Positions 24,793 through 33,358 of a stretch of DNA of 64,000 bases are shown piece by piece. Origin of the DNA: Marinicellulosiphila megalodicopiae. GTDB taxonomy: Bacteria > Pseudomonadota > Gammaproteobacteria > Pseudomonadales > Natronospirillaceae. The position numbers and the translations under genes are program-made. The notes under the pieces are model-generated. The model was not told the origin of the DNA and did not search any database. It saw only the letters and a list, made by a program, of their open reading frames with translations. The stretch is taken from assembly GCF_045862395.1 (NCBI RefSeq), contig NZ_AP023087.1, positions 1,612,001 through 1,676,000 of the forward strand, written 5' to 3'. Each line of letters opens with the position of its first letter. The first letter of the stretch is position 1.

Positions 24793-27258
24793 ATGAAATT
24801 ACTACCCATAACCATGTGCATAAGTGCAACATTATTTCTTAGTAGTTGTTTAGAGGATTTAAGAAATAGCTTAGTTGACGATACAACTACAGATGTAAGT
24901 ACATCAACACTAAGCACGACAGACACTTCTACTCAAACTTCAACCGACATGACAACTGACACGCATACTCAAATTTGTGCAGCTCTTGCTTCCCAGGTCA
25001 TATTTTCTTATCAAATAGTTGAGAACAACGTAGTTAAATTTGATGCGTCATCTAGTTATATTGCCGATTGTTCAAATGCGGTATTGTTTGATACTTATAA
25101 TTGGGATTTTGGTAACGGCACTCAAATACAAACCAACTCACCCATCACAACGGTTCAATTTGACGATGCTTCCGTTTCATATTTAGTGACACTTAGTCAC
25201 GAAAGTGGTATTTCGTATTCAGCGACTATTCAACCACAGCTTGAAGATTCAGTGTCTGATTTGGAATGTGCGCAAACCACTTCAATTATTCAATCTCAAA
25301 ACGAATCAGTAATTACTTTAAGCGCACAACTTGAGTCTAATTGTGAAAATACATCCTTAGGTTTTTCATGGGATTTAGGGGATTCTAATTTTGCTGATGG
25401 GCAATCTATAACACACGAATACAATCAAGGCGGCCAATATAACGTGATGTTAACCGTTGAGGCGAATGAAGGGATTGCTACTCACCAATCAGCGGTTTTT
25501 GTACCTGTTATTGATTCATGTTCTCAAGAGCTACGTAATCTTCCACCAATTAGCGCTTTCCAATTTTCTGCCAACTCAACGGTGCTCACATTTGAAGCCA
25601 ACTCAACAACCGATTGTGATGAAGTATTAAATTACCTTTGGGATTTTGGTGATGGCAACACGCACATCACTGATTCAGAAACGATCTCCCATACATACTC
25701 TGGTGCTGGCACTTATGTAGTTTCACTAAAAACAATAAGCTCTTCTGGGGAATTTAATATTTCCACTCAAACCATTACGGTTAATGAATTAACTTACGAA
25801 ATTAAATACGAATCTTTATTTCCAGGAAGTGATGAAGTCAGTTTCTATATTGACATACCACAATACGAAAACAGCGAATTAATATTTGATTGGTATACAA
25901 CAGGTGGGCATGCAGGTACTCAAGCAGAATTTAATGTGCTATTTCAAAATGTAGGCACTTATATTGTAGTGGGATCTGTATATGGCCCCAATGGTTTTAA
26001 TTTACGATTAGAATTAAATTATGACGTGTCCATCACTTTTTGTTCTTATGCACCCATAGCTGCACCGCAGCTTCCTGTTTTGAACACCCTTGTAACGGAC
26101 TTGACTGTCGAGCTATCTATAAATTCATTAACCTCAGAGTGTCATAATCCTTTTATAGGTGTCGACTTTGGAGATGGATCGGAAATTGTAGAAAATAATG
26201 ATCCCAGTGCAAGCGAGTCATTCACTCATGTTTATGAACAAGCAGGTCAGTATACAATTCAAGTTATGACAGAAGCAGGCGTGGTCGATGCAGTCGTTGA
26301 AGTAACAGAGCCTCTAGTGTGTGTGCCAAATGATACTGCATATTTTACAGTTGAAATGCTAAACGCACATGATTTCAAATTTGAAGCCACTTATGGTGTG
26401 GGTTGTTTAAATCATTTTAGTTGGGATTTTGGCGACGGCACAACACTTAGCACAAATGAAGGTACCGTTGAACATCATTTTGAAGAATTAGGTGAGTACA
26501 ATGTTATGTTGTCACGTGGTGGTGAGCAACACTATGTTGCAAAAGTAGTCGTGACTGATGAGTTGTCTTCCTCAGAATACATAACATTGGACTTTAACTA
26601 TGGGGTTGATGACCAATCAACGTTAAGCATGTACGTTATTGCAAGCATTCAAGAGTTTAATAATATGATACCCCCCATTGACATTGATCCGTATATTTAT
26701 GAAAACGAAGCGCTAGCGATAGATGAATCAGAACCGTTATCTGAATTAGTGCTCATCGTACCACCATTAAATAATTACGAATTTAATTATTCAATCAATA
26801 CCGGTGAGGGTATGACATACGCATCTTATCCATATTCTGCATATGGGTATTCTATTTCACATGAATACGTAGCAGGGGGGACTTACCCAATAAATATTTC
26901 AGCTTCCAATTATCTAGGACAAATGATCAGTGTAGATTTAGATATGTACATTAGACATGAAGATAAAATTTTAAGCGACGTCACATCAAGTGTGGTGGGT
27001 GGGCAAGTATTTTTAAATGCTGAGACTTCATTTAATTTTGATGAAGAAATTGCCGTAGCGGTCCAATACTCATGGGATTTAGGCGATGGCACTATTTATT
27101 CAGGCTTAAACTTAAATCAGCTTCAACACGTGTATTCAGAAGTTGGCCAATACGATATAACCGTAACCATGCAAACCGAATATAAATCATTGGAACTGGT
27201 TAAAACCTTGAGTGTCGACATCATAGATTTAGACGTACCCATTATTATTGTTCATTAA
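24793..27258 (+). CDS. Surface lipoprotein with multiple PKD domains
   Basis: 821 aa. Lipobox LFLSSC (Cys19), then a Ser/Thr-rich linker (residues about 30-60) and a series of PKD-type immunoglobulin-like domains marked by WDFGNG, WDLGDSN, WDFGDGNTH, VDFGDGSE, WDFGDGTTL and WDLGDGTIY, each followed by an H-x-Y/F-x3-G-x-Y strand. No catalytic domain is seen, so a cell-surface binding or spacer role is likely. A good rho-independent terminator follows. Confidence 0.85.
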   Translation: MKLLPITMCISATLFLSSCLEDLRNSLVDDTTTDVSTSTLSTTDTSTQTSTDMTTDTHTQICAALASQVIFSYQIVENNVVKFDASSSYIADCSNAVLFDTYNWDFGNGTQIQTNSPITTVQFDDASVSYLVTLSHESGISYSATIQPQLEDSVSDLECAQTTSIIQSQNESVITLSAQLESNCENTSLGFSWDLGDSNFADGQSITHEYNQGGQYNVMLTVEANEGIATHQSAVFVPVIDSCSQELRNLPPISAFQFSANSTVLTFEANSTTDCDEVLNYLWDFGDGNTHITDSETISHTYSGAGTYVVSLKTISSSGEFNISTQTITVNELTYEIKYESLFPGSDEVSFYIDIPQYENSELIFDWYTTGGHAGTQAEFNVLFQNVGTYIVVGSVYGPNGFNLRLELNYDVSITFCSYAPIAAPQLPVLNTLVTDLTVELSINSLTSECHNPFIGVDFGDGSEIVENNDPSASESFTHVYEQAGQYTIQVMTEAGVVDAVVEVTEPLVCVPNDTAYFTVEMLNAHDFKFEATYGVGCLNHFSWDFGDGTTLSTNEGTVEHHFEELGEYNVMLSRGGEQHYVAKVVVTDELSSSEYITLDFNYGVDDQSTLSMYVIASIQEFNNMIPPIDIDPYIYENEALAIDESEPLSELVLIVPPLNNYEFNYSINTGEGMTYASYPYSAYGYSISHEYVAGGTYPINISASNYLGQMISVDLDMYIRHEDKILSDVTSSVVGGQVFLNAETSFNFDEEIAVAVQYSWDLGDGTIYSGLNLNQLQHVYSEVGQYDITVTMQTEYKSLELVKTLSVDIIDLDVPIIIVH

Positions 27259-27292
27259 TATAAATTATTTTTAATAAATAGTAATAAAAATC

Positions 27293-27328
27293 AAAGCCAA
27301 TCTAAAATATTTTTAGATTGGCTTTTTT
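27293..27328 (+). terminator. Terminator of the PKD lipoprotein gene
   Basis: AAAGCCAATCTAAAA pairs with TTTTAGATTGGCTTT over a short loop (TAT), followed by a T-run. 35 bases past the stop. Confidence 0.9.
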
Positions 27329-27356
27329 ATTAATAACAAAAAATAATGATTGTAGG

Positions 27357-27374
27357 TTGGGGATTTATTCCCAA
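27357..27374. repeat. Palindromic REP-like hairpin (family A)
   Basis: TTGGGGATTTATTCCCAA, preceded by TGTAGG. Same loop core as at 7804, 19790, 19830, 19984 and 45777, with different but complementary outer stem bases. Confidence 0.75.
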
Positions 27375-27639
27375 AAAGTCAGTAAGTGCATCCTAAGGTA
27401 TCAAATATTTTCTGTAATCATCATTGATCAATAACACTCCATCACATTCCCTTCTAAATACTCACCCAACTCCCATTAAAACTCAAACAGAACATCATCT
27501 TTATTCTTACTGGAGAGTCTGGTTCAAAAAATATTAAATGAAGCTAATACATTGTGAAAAATAAAAATGCAGCCAGTTTTACTTGATTAAAAGTTAGTGT
27601 TGGCCTGATATTATTGATGACTGAAATGGATTCTAGAAA

Positions 27640-27948
27640 GGGAGGTGTAGGATTGATATTTATATCAATGGAATTAAAAAGTGGATGTTCCTTTCGGTAT
27701 GTTGCAGTGAAAATTTTGGATCCCCCCCTCAAATTTTTGAAAAGTGGATGTCCCTTTTGAATGTTATCCAGGCAGATAATCCAGAGGGTTTGAAATTGAA
27801 GCGGGCGTGGGGTTGATATTGATATCAATGGAATTCATAAGTGGATGTCACTTTAGGCTTTTTTTGTATCCGACCCCAATTTATCCTTTTGGATCCGACC
27901 CCAATTTATCAAAAGTGGGTGTCACTCCTGGTTCTTCACTCCTGGTTC
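27640..27948. repeat. Cluster of dispersed elements before the Fic relic
   Basis: Contains GGATTGATATTTATATCAAT (about 27652), AAAAGTGGATGTCCCTTTTG (27740), the third copy of the 94-bp element (27766-27860), two ATCCGACCCCAATTTATC units (about 27871 and 27894) and AAAAGTGGGTGTCACTCCTG (27912). The last unit ends where Fic homology begins. No own coding potential; the reverse ORF at 27544-27828 is only repeat sequence. Confidence 0.8.
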
Positions 27949-28326
27949 TATTATGACAATATTCAAAAAGTACGTGACACTCAAGATTGGGAGGCTTGGT
28001 TGCTATACATGCTAGAAGGACTGATTGATACAGCTAAAAATACAATCTCATTAATCAGCGAAATTAAAACACTCATGGCTGATTACAAAAAAAGAATGAA
28101 AACCGATCTGAGTAAAATTTATCGCCAAGAATTACTCAATAATTTATTTTACCACCCGTACACCAAAATCGAATTTGTGATGGACGAATTAAACGTCACA
28201 CGTATCACCGCCACCAAATATTTAGAACAATTAGTTGAGCATGGCTTTTTACAAAAACAAAAAATTGGCCGCGCAAACTATTACATCAATCAACCATTAT
28301 GCTCGCTTTTAATGAGGCACAGTTAA
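27949..28326 (+). pseudogene. C-terminal fragment of a Fic-family protein
   Basis: From 27949 the frame reads YYDNIQKVRDTQDWEAWLLY, the part of Fic/DOC proteins just after the catalytic loop, then a winged-helix segment (VMDELNVTRITATKYLEQLV ... RANYYIN). The catalytic HPFxxGNGR motif and the whole N-terminal half are missing. The frame is open upstream only through repeat DNA (to 27841). The gene was therefore cut by repeat insertion or recombination, and the product should be inactive as an AMPylase. Confidence 0.8.
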
Positions 28327-28415
28327 AGCCGATGTAATGCAAACAGTGGAATATGAATTGGATTGGATTGGATTGTGTCGATTAACGCATGCAATCTTCT
28401 GTGACAAATAAAACC

Positions 28416-28441
28416 AAGCCCTCAATTGAGGGCTTTTTTTT
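28416..28441 (+). terminator. Terminator downstream of the Fic fragment
   Basis: AAGCCCTCAATTGAGGGCTT is a perfect 20-base palindrome followed by a T-run. Probably the original terminator of the intact fic gene. Confidence 0.9.
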
Positions 28442-28654
28442 GCCTGTTTGAAAAGGATGTTGCAGGTAAATGCAGTCAATTAAACCCCGTTAATCTTTGT
28501 CATACCTTTTTGATCTCAGGTACGGCTGTCCATCTTAATTAAATCCTATTTAAACTCATGGTTAACCAACCAGTAATGCTAACTATAGTCTGTAGAAAAC
28601 ATAAAAAAATCGTTCAAACTCATTATCAAACTAGACATAAAATAGAGATACTGA

Positions 28655-29092
28655 ATGATTAAATTTGAAATAAAATCCAATAACCAAATCATCCAATCCA
28701 AAATCTTGCATTGTAATTTAACTCTTATAGATAGTGATTTACCTGAAATAATTATTTTTATCATGAATCTCAATTTCAAACATATCAGCCTGTTTGATTT
28801 AATAAAATTATTAGAAAATGAAAACCCAATTAAATACGACGACACTCAGGGGCATTGGTTTTATTATGCAAAACTTATTAAATTTGTGAATGCGGTGTTA
28901 GGTGGTGTGAATGCAAATGATGTCTGGACAGGTATAGAAAACAAAAGGTTTAGTTTGTTTGAGTGCAATAACCTTCATTGTGATTTTGACTTGGCTGTTT
29001 TGGATTGCGCCTATTTTGAGCGAGTGTTGTTGGGTGATGGTACGTGTAAATTGTTGGTGCATTTGAATATTGAATGCAGGGAATCTGACTAA
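28655..29092 (+). CDS. Hypothetical protein
   Basis: 145 aa, no recognised domain, no signal peptide, cysteine-rich C-terminal half (CNNLHCDFDL, LDCAYFERV, IECRE). AGAG lies 7 bases before the ATG. A decayed copy of its C-terminal coding sequence occurs at 30783-30854, and both copies are followed by the same S24-like relic on the opposite strand, so the pair was duplicated as a unit. Confidence 0.5.
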   Translation: MIKFEIKSNNQIIQSKILHCNLTLIDSDLPEIIIFIMNLNFKHISLFDLIKLLENENPIKYDDTQGHWFYYAKLIKFVNAVLGGVNANDVWTGIENKRFSLFECNNLHCDFDLAVLDCAYFERVLLGDGTCKLLVHLNIECRESD

Positions 29093-29816
29093 CTGCATAA
29101 TCTAATGGGTGTTGCTAATTGTTTGCGTAGGTCTGCCTTTAGGCTGTCAAACTAACCATGTTTGAAGTTAAGCCACGGTTCTCACGTTCAATTCAACACA
29201 GTAACAAACTCACCAACCACCCGCATACCCTCACAATCCTCTTCATGAATCACAATGTCTTTAAATTGTGGATCGGTTGAATTGGGTTTCAGCAATATAA
29301 ATGGAGAAAGTTTTGGATCCGACCCCAAATTATCAAAAGTGGATCTTCCTTTTGGATCTTGCCCGTCATCTTCAGCAGGTTGATCGCTGGAGTTCTAGTG
29401 GATTTGTGACTGATTTGGACAAAAGTGGATGTCCCTTTTGAGTTACTGTAGGTCGAAAGCTTGCTACGACAGAACTAATATCGGTTTAGTGGTGTAAAGT
29501 GGATCTCAATTTTGGATGTTTTATAATCCAGTTATCTTCAACTGCTCTATCGTTGGAGATCCAATGACTTTGGTTGTATACAATGAAATGTAGGTTGTCG
29601 CTTGCCCTGACAATTGTCTGAATGATCAAGGTTGAAAAGTGAGTGTCACTTCAGGTTACTTCAGGTTAGTCCTTTGATAGTGGCCTTGCGATCAATGACT
29701 CTGCCCCTTAGATTTACTGAGATTTAGAGCCAAGGACAGTATTGTGAAGAAAGTGACTTGACCCTGCGCACTTATTTATCAAGACGTCATTAAAAATAAG
29801 AAATAGTCACAATATG
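29093..29816. other. Intergenic with relic and repeats
   Basis: Holds the S24-like fragment at 29188-29299 and then, from about 29311, GGATCCGACCCCAAATTATC, AAAAGTGGATCTTCCTTTTG (29335), AAAAGTGGATGTCCCTTTTG (29422), AAAGTGGATCTCAATTTTGG (29498) and AAAAGTGAGTGTCACTTCAG (29635), plus GTAGGT palindromes near 29448 and 29581. No intact gene. Confidence 0.7.
29188..29299 (-). pseudogene. S24/LexA-type peptidase C-terminal fragment (short copy)
   Basis: Reverse strand reads ILLKPNSTDPQFKDIVIHEE then DCEGMRVVGEFVTVLN and a TGA at 29188-29190. This is the last strand-rich part of S24 repressor/peptidase domains (LLKPxNP ... VRVVGxVV). The upstream part is replaced by repeat DNA (GGATCCGACCCC) at about 29311. 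Paralogous to the fragment at 30980-31270. Confidence 0.65.
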
Positions 29817-30392
29817 TTATAAGCCAGTAGTGATGCCGAAAGAGAACTGATTCCCCAAAAGACTCTCAGTAATGCTTATTTTGCAATCTATATAGAATCC
29901 GAACCTAGTAGAAAAATTATTATCAAGTAATTGCGTCGGGCCCCAAAACCGAACTAATGGTTTTAAATATAAGCCTTCAGGGACAGAAAAATTTATATCA
30001 TTTCTTGAAATAAATATTTTTTCTGTGCCAAGTAAAATACTCCAATTAATCCGCTTTTTAGGAGAGGCAATCAACCCAGCTTCAAAATAAAATATGTGCG
30101 CATTTAGAATACTTGAACCGGAATTTTGACGATCACCTATATAAGTATAGTTATATCCAATAGAGGTTTCAAATCGATTGTTAAATAGTACATCAAAATT
30201 TCCGCCCATAGCAAACCCATAATCTGCTAATGAATTTGATGCTGCAATCTCTTCATCAAAATTTAGAAAATTGATTCCCATAGCATAAGGAGCTGCGATG
30301 TTAACGCCCGTAAATTCTAAACCTTTAGATATGGAATATAAAGGGGCTAGCAGAATTAGTATTAACAGTATTTTTTTTATATTCAGAATCAT
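29817..30392 (-). CDS. Predicted exported beta-barrel protein
   Basis: 191 aa. A hydrophobic signal-like N-terminus (LLILILLAPLYSISKG), then glycine- and aromatic-rich alternating strands (YGFAMGGNFDVLF, ETSIGYNYTYIG, FYFEAGLIASP, SFGITTGL) suggestive of an outer-membrane porin-like fold. No family assigned. Stands alone on the - strand. Confidence 0.5.
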   Translation of the reverse strand: MILNIKKILLILILLAPLYSISKGLEFTGVNIAAPYAMGINFLNFDEEIAASNSLADYGFAMGGNFDVLFNNRFETSIGYNYTYIGDRQNSGSSILNAHIFYFEAGLIASPKKRINWSILLGTEKIFISRNDINFSVPEGLYLKPLVRFWGPTQLLDNNFSTRFGFYIDCKISITESLLGNQFSFGITTGL

Positions 30393-30566
30393 ATTTCTAG
30401 CCCACTTCCCGATTGACGGAATTAGAAACCTAAATTATCTAATAAAACTGGGAAGGAGAATAGCATCTAATAAGTAAAATAACCTTTCATTTATGGGAGG
30501 CAGCACAAACCTTATTCTATAATAAGGTCGCTATTGAGGCCTTTTTCATTTCTATAGGAGCAACAA

Positions 30567-30677
30567 ATGTCACTTAAATTAAAACTTAAAACACTACCAA
30601 GACTGCAACTACCAAGACAGACTGAATTAAAAACTCACGCTATTAACTTTTTGTATTTACTATGTGTGTTAATCTAG
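30567..30677 (+). CDS. Possible 36-aa cationic/hydrophobic peptide
   Basis: ATG 30567 has TAGGAG eight bases upstream, and a TATAAT box lies about 50 bases before it. The product is basic in its first half (MSLKLKLKTLPRL ...) and hydrophobic at the end (INFLYLLCVLI), a composition shared by small membrane toxins. It may equally be a truncated gene start. No family known to me. Confidence 0.35.
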   Translation: MSLKLKLKTLPRLQLPRQTELKTHAINFLYLLCVLI

Positions 30678-30782
30678 GTGATTACTGATTTTGAAAACAT
30701 ATTTGAAAGTTTTTAATAATTTATCACTAATTACTTTATTCTAAATATTACATTAAGAATAAAGTAAAACAGAAAAGTTTCA

Positions 30783-30854
30783 GCAGTTTTGGATAGAGTG
30801 TGTTTGGAGCTAGTGTTGGGTGATGCTTTTAAGTTGGTGCTGCATTTGAAATAG
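30783..30854 (+). pseudogene. Relic of the 28655-type gene
   Basis: One frame reads AVLDRVCLELVLGDAFKLVL then HLK and TAG, aligning with AVLDCAYFERVLLGDGTCKL of the hypothetical protein at 28655. The rest of the gene is gone. Confidence 0.55.
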
Positions 30855-30891
30855 AATGATTCGGATTAATTTAAAAACCAGAAGTTATCGA

Positions 30892-30907
30892 GGGCAAGCA
30901 CTCGCCC
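30892..30907. repeat. Palindromic repeat (family B)
   Basis: GGGCAAGCACTCGCCC. Sister copies GAGCAAGCGCTCGCCC at 43781 and GGGCAAGCGCTCGCCC at 47143, each followed by ACA and preceded by (T)CGA or ACGA. Confidence 0.65.
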
Positions 30908-30979
30908 ACAATGAGTAAATAAAATAGTAGGCTGCCTTCAGGCTGTCAAACTAACCCTATTTGAAGTTAAACCATGGTC

Positions 30980-31270
30980 TCAATGTAAATCAATTAACAC
31001 AGTAACAAATTCACCAACCACCCGCATACCCTCACAATCCTCTTCATGCAGCACAATGTCTTTAAATTGTGGATCGGTTGAATTGAGTTTCAGCAATATC
31101 ACTGAATGTTCCCACTCACCAGTATCAGAGATTCTTTTTTCACTGGCGTAGGTTTTAATTGTAAATGATGAGTTATATTCTTCGTCATGTTTACCGTAAT
31201 TTTCAATCAATACAATTTTACCATTTTGAGAACCTCCGCGAGATTGTTTTTGAATAAAAGAAATAATAAG
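30980..31270 (-). pseudogene. S24/LexA-type peptidase C-terminal fragment (longer copy)
   Basis: Open on the - strand from 31270: ...NGKIVLIENYG ... FTIKTYASEKR ... WEHSVILLKLNSTDPQF ... VVGEFVTVLIDLH. FTIKTY contains the position of the catalytic Lys of S24 peptidases; the catalytic Ser and the DNA-binding domain are missing, and no ATG starts this frame (a TTG at 31210 is weak). A remnant of a phage-type or UmuD-like repressor. Same gene as the shorter relic at 29188. Confidence 0.65.
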
Positions 31271-31399
31271 TTAATATGAGTGTCCATTTAAGGTATGCAG
31301 TAGCAGGTCTGGTTGATTTTTAATTAGAATGAAAAATATGAATGACACTGTTTAACTTTCATTAATTAAACGTAAAAGTAAGCTTCAAAGGGGTAGGGT

Positions 31400-32233
31400 A
31401 TGGATTCGAATGTAGCAGTTAAATTATCTAAAGTTATTGAGAATTATAGTAATTCATCAGATTCTTTAGTTATTGAAAAAAAAGAACCTAAAAAATCATT
31501 AGCTAAATTTCATCATTGGGCAAATGGAAAAACATTTGAAGCTGGTTTTTTAATTAGTAACTCACAGGGGCAGAATATTTGGTTACTACTCATGAAGTGG
31601 CATACAAATAATGGGTTTTATTTGGTGTTATATCCAGAGGATAGATCAGGTCCTGTCGCAGAAATACACGCCATAAGTGATGATTTTAATTCATTAACAT
31701 GGAAGTATATGCCTTCAAAATCAGATGGAAGAAATATAGAAAGAAAAGAATACTTTGAAAAATTTAATCACGATTTAAATATAAGTTTTCATATACCATC
31801 AAATAACTATGAAACAAGTATATTTCTTGAAAGTCTAACAGGGCTATTTAATCTTAGGTTGAAATCAGATGAATTAGATGAGGATACACCAGCATATCGA
31901 GATGGATTTCCTGAAGGGCTTTTAAAAGAAAAGTTGCACAAATATAAAGAACGCAATACCGAGCTAATTAGAGAAGTAAAAAGAGAGGCGTTAGATAAAT
32001 ATAAAAAATTAGAATGCGAATGTTGTAATTTTAATTTTTCAGATACATATGGAGATTTAGGGGCTGAATATATTGAGGCACATCACCTTAAGCCCATTAG
32101 TTCATTGAAGGATGAGGGAGATTTAACAAACAAAGCCGATATTGCACTAGTTTGTTCAAATTGTCATCGAATGTTGCATAGAAAGAGACCTTGGTTAGGT
32201 ATTGGTGAATTGAAAGAATTATTAAATAGCTAA
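31400..32233 (+). CDS. HNH endonuclease, McrA-like C-terminus
   Basis: 277 aa. The C-terminal HNH module is complete: zinc ligands C206/C209 and C252-x2-C255, catalytic region EAHHLKPISSL (H228/H229), and CHRMLHRKRPWLGIGELKELL, a pattern shared with McrA-type and other restriction-associated nucleases. Residues 1-180 form an unassigned N-terminal domain that may recognise DNA. AGGGGTAGGGT precedes the ATG. First gene of the defence-like cluster, upstream of a membrane protein on the same strand. It may be the nuclease partner of the C5 methyltransferase at 34211, or a type IV enzyme for modified DNA. Confidence 0.8.
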   Translation: MDSNVAVKLSKVIENYSNSSDSLVIEKKEPKKSLAKFHHWANGKTFEAGFLISNSQGQNIWLLLMKWHTNNGFYLVLYPEDRSGPVAEIHAISDDFNSLTWKYMPSKSDGRNIERKEYFEKFNHDLNISFHIPSNNYETSIFLESLTGLFNLRLKSDELDEDTPAYRDGFPEGLLKEKLHKYKERNTELIREVKREALDKYKKLECECCNFNFSDTYGDLGAEYIEAHHLKPISSLKDEGDLTNKADIALVCSNCHRMLHRKRPWLGIGELKELLNS

Positions 32234-32361
32234 TATACTCGATGTACTTAGTTAGCTATTGTTGGACTGGTTAGTTCTTGTTTTGTTTCATAAAATAAGC
32301 AATACAATTAACTGGCATACTTAGAATGAAGATAGTCAAAATTTTAATATTGGAAATAAAA

Positions 32362-33234
32362 ATGAATGAAGTAGACGAAAGAAAAAAAGTAGATAAAGTA
32401 ATTGTAAGTGGTAGGAAGTTATGGGCGATTTTAGGTGCTATATTAGCATTGAGCGCTCCGTATGCTCACTATTATGGGTATTCATATTTGAAGGGGAAAT
32501 TATTAGGTGTTGGCTTCTCTGACCCTCAAGTTAATTTAAATTCATTTGATATGTTGGGAATATTTTTCTCAACTACAGTAAATCCTGTACTTGATATCTT
32601 AAATGGTTTTTTGAATTTCCAAGATTTTAAATTTTTTGTAGTGATATTTATTATTTCGGTTCCATTTGTATTACTTTATTTGAAATCTAAAAAACAAAAG
32701 AGTAAAAAGATAGATGAGTTTAATAAGGGAAATGAAAAAACTGAAGATAATTTCTATAAAAAAGATGTGCGAAAAAATAAAATAAATAGTAAGAATAAAC
32801 TGAAAGATTGCATGCTTCTATCTTTAGATGTGATTGATATTTGGCTTCGAGGGGTGTTTGTATATCTTTTAGCTATACTGGTAATTAGTTTAATCGTATG
32901 TATACCTTGGTTATTCGGTTTAAGTGGTAAGATGGTTGGTTATCAAGAAGGTCGAGAAATGTTGGAGGCGAACCGTTGTGAAATAATCCCAGATGATAAA
33001 CTGGAAAGTTATAAAAAAACAAACTCACATAATAAAATACTATTAAACTGTGTTGTGGTTTATTTTAAGAATAGTAATGATAAAGAAGTTATTAAATTAA
33101 CGGGTGTAAAATTACATCGAAATAAGAATGGTATAGTATATTTTTTGACGGAAAATAAAGCTATTGAAATAAATTCAAAAGATATTATAAGTACCGAACG
33201 ATATTTTTTTGAAAATGAATTTTATGTAAAATAA
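32362..33234 (+). CDS. Membrane protein in the defence-like cluster
   Basis: 290 aa from ATG 32362 (GGAAAT upstream; an ATG at 32326 gives 12 more residues). Three clear membrane segments at about residues 19-38, 90-107 and 164-187, a Lys-rich cytoplasmic-type loop between the second and third, and a soluble C-terminal region of about 100 aa. No family recognised. It follows the HNH gene by 128 bp, so co-expression is possible but not certain. Confidence 0.6.
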   Translation: MNEVDERKKVDKVIVSGRKLWAILGAILALSAPYAHYYGYSYLKGKLLGVGFSDPQVNLNSFDMLGIFFSTTVNPVLDILNGFLNFQDFKFFVVIFIISVPFVLLYLKSKKQKSKKIDEFNKGNEKTEDNFYKKDVRKNKINSKNKLKDCMLLSLDVIDIWLRGVFVYLLAILVISLIVCIPWLFGLSGKMVGYQEGREMLEANRCEIIPDDKLESYKKTNSHNKILLNCVVVYFKNSNDKEVIKLTGVKLHRNKNGIVYFLTENKAIEINSKDIISTERYFFENEFYVK

Positions 33235-33358
33235 GAGTGACCCCCACAATCCAATAATCAGAAATTAGTGATTTTTTGAACAAGTATGTATTGTTATTTT
33301 TAATAAAATGGGTGGAGGGGAAAGTATTCCTAACACTCATTCAAACGCCAAAATATAA

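Larger units (their letters stand above)
30393..30979. other. Intergenic with a possible small gene and relics
   Basis: Contains a TATAAT in the palindrome CTTATTCTATAATAAG (30511-30526), the small ORF at 30567, the decayed copy of the 28655-type gene (30783-30854), the palindrome GGGCAAGCACTCGCCC (30892-30907) and a stretch (30925-30980) matching 29130-29190. Confidence 0.6.

Noticed and set aside
27544..27828. 94-codon ORF on the - strand
   Set aside because: It lies over AAAGTGG repeats and the 94-bp element; no ribosome binding site or domain.
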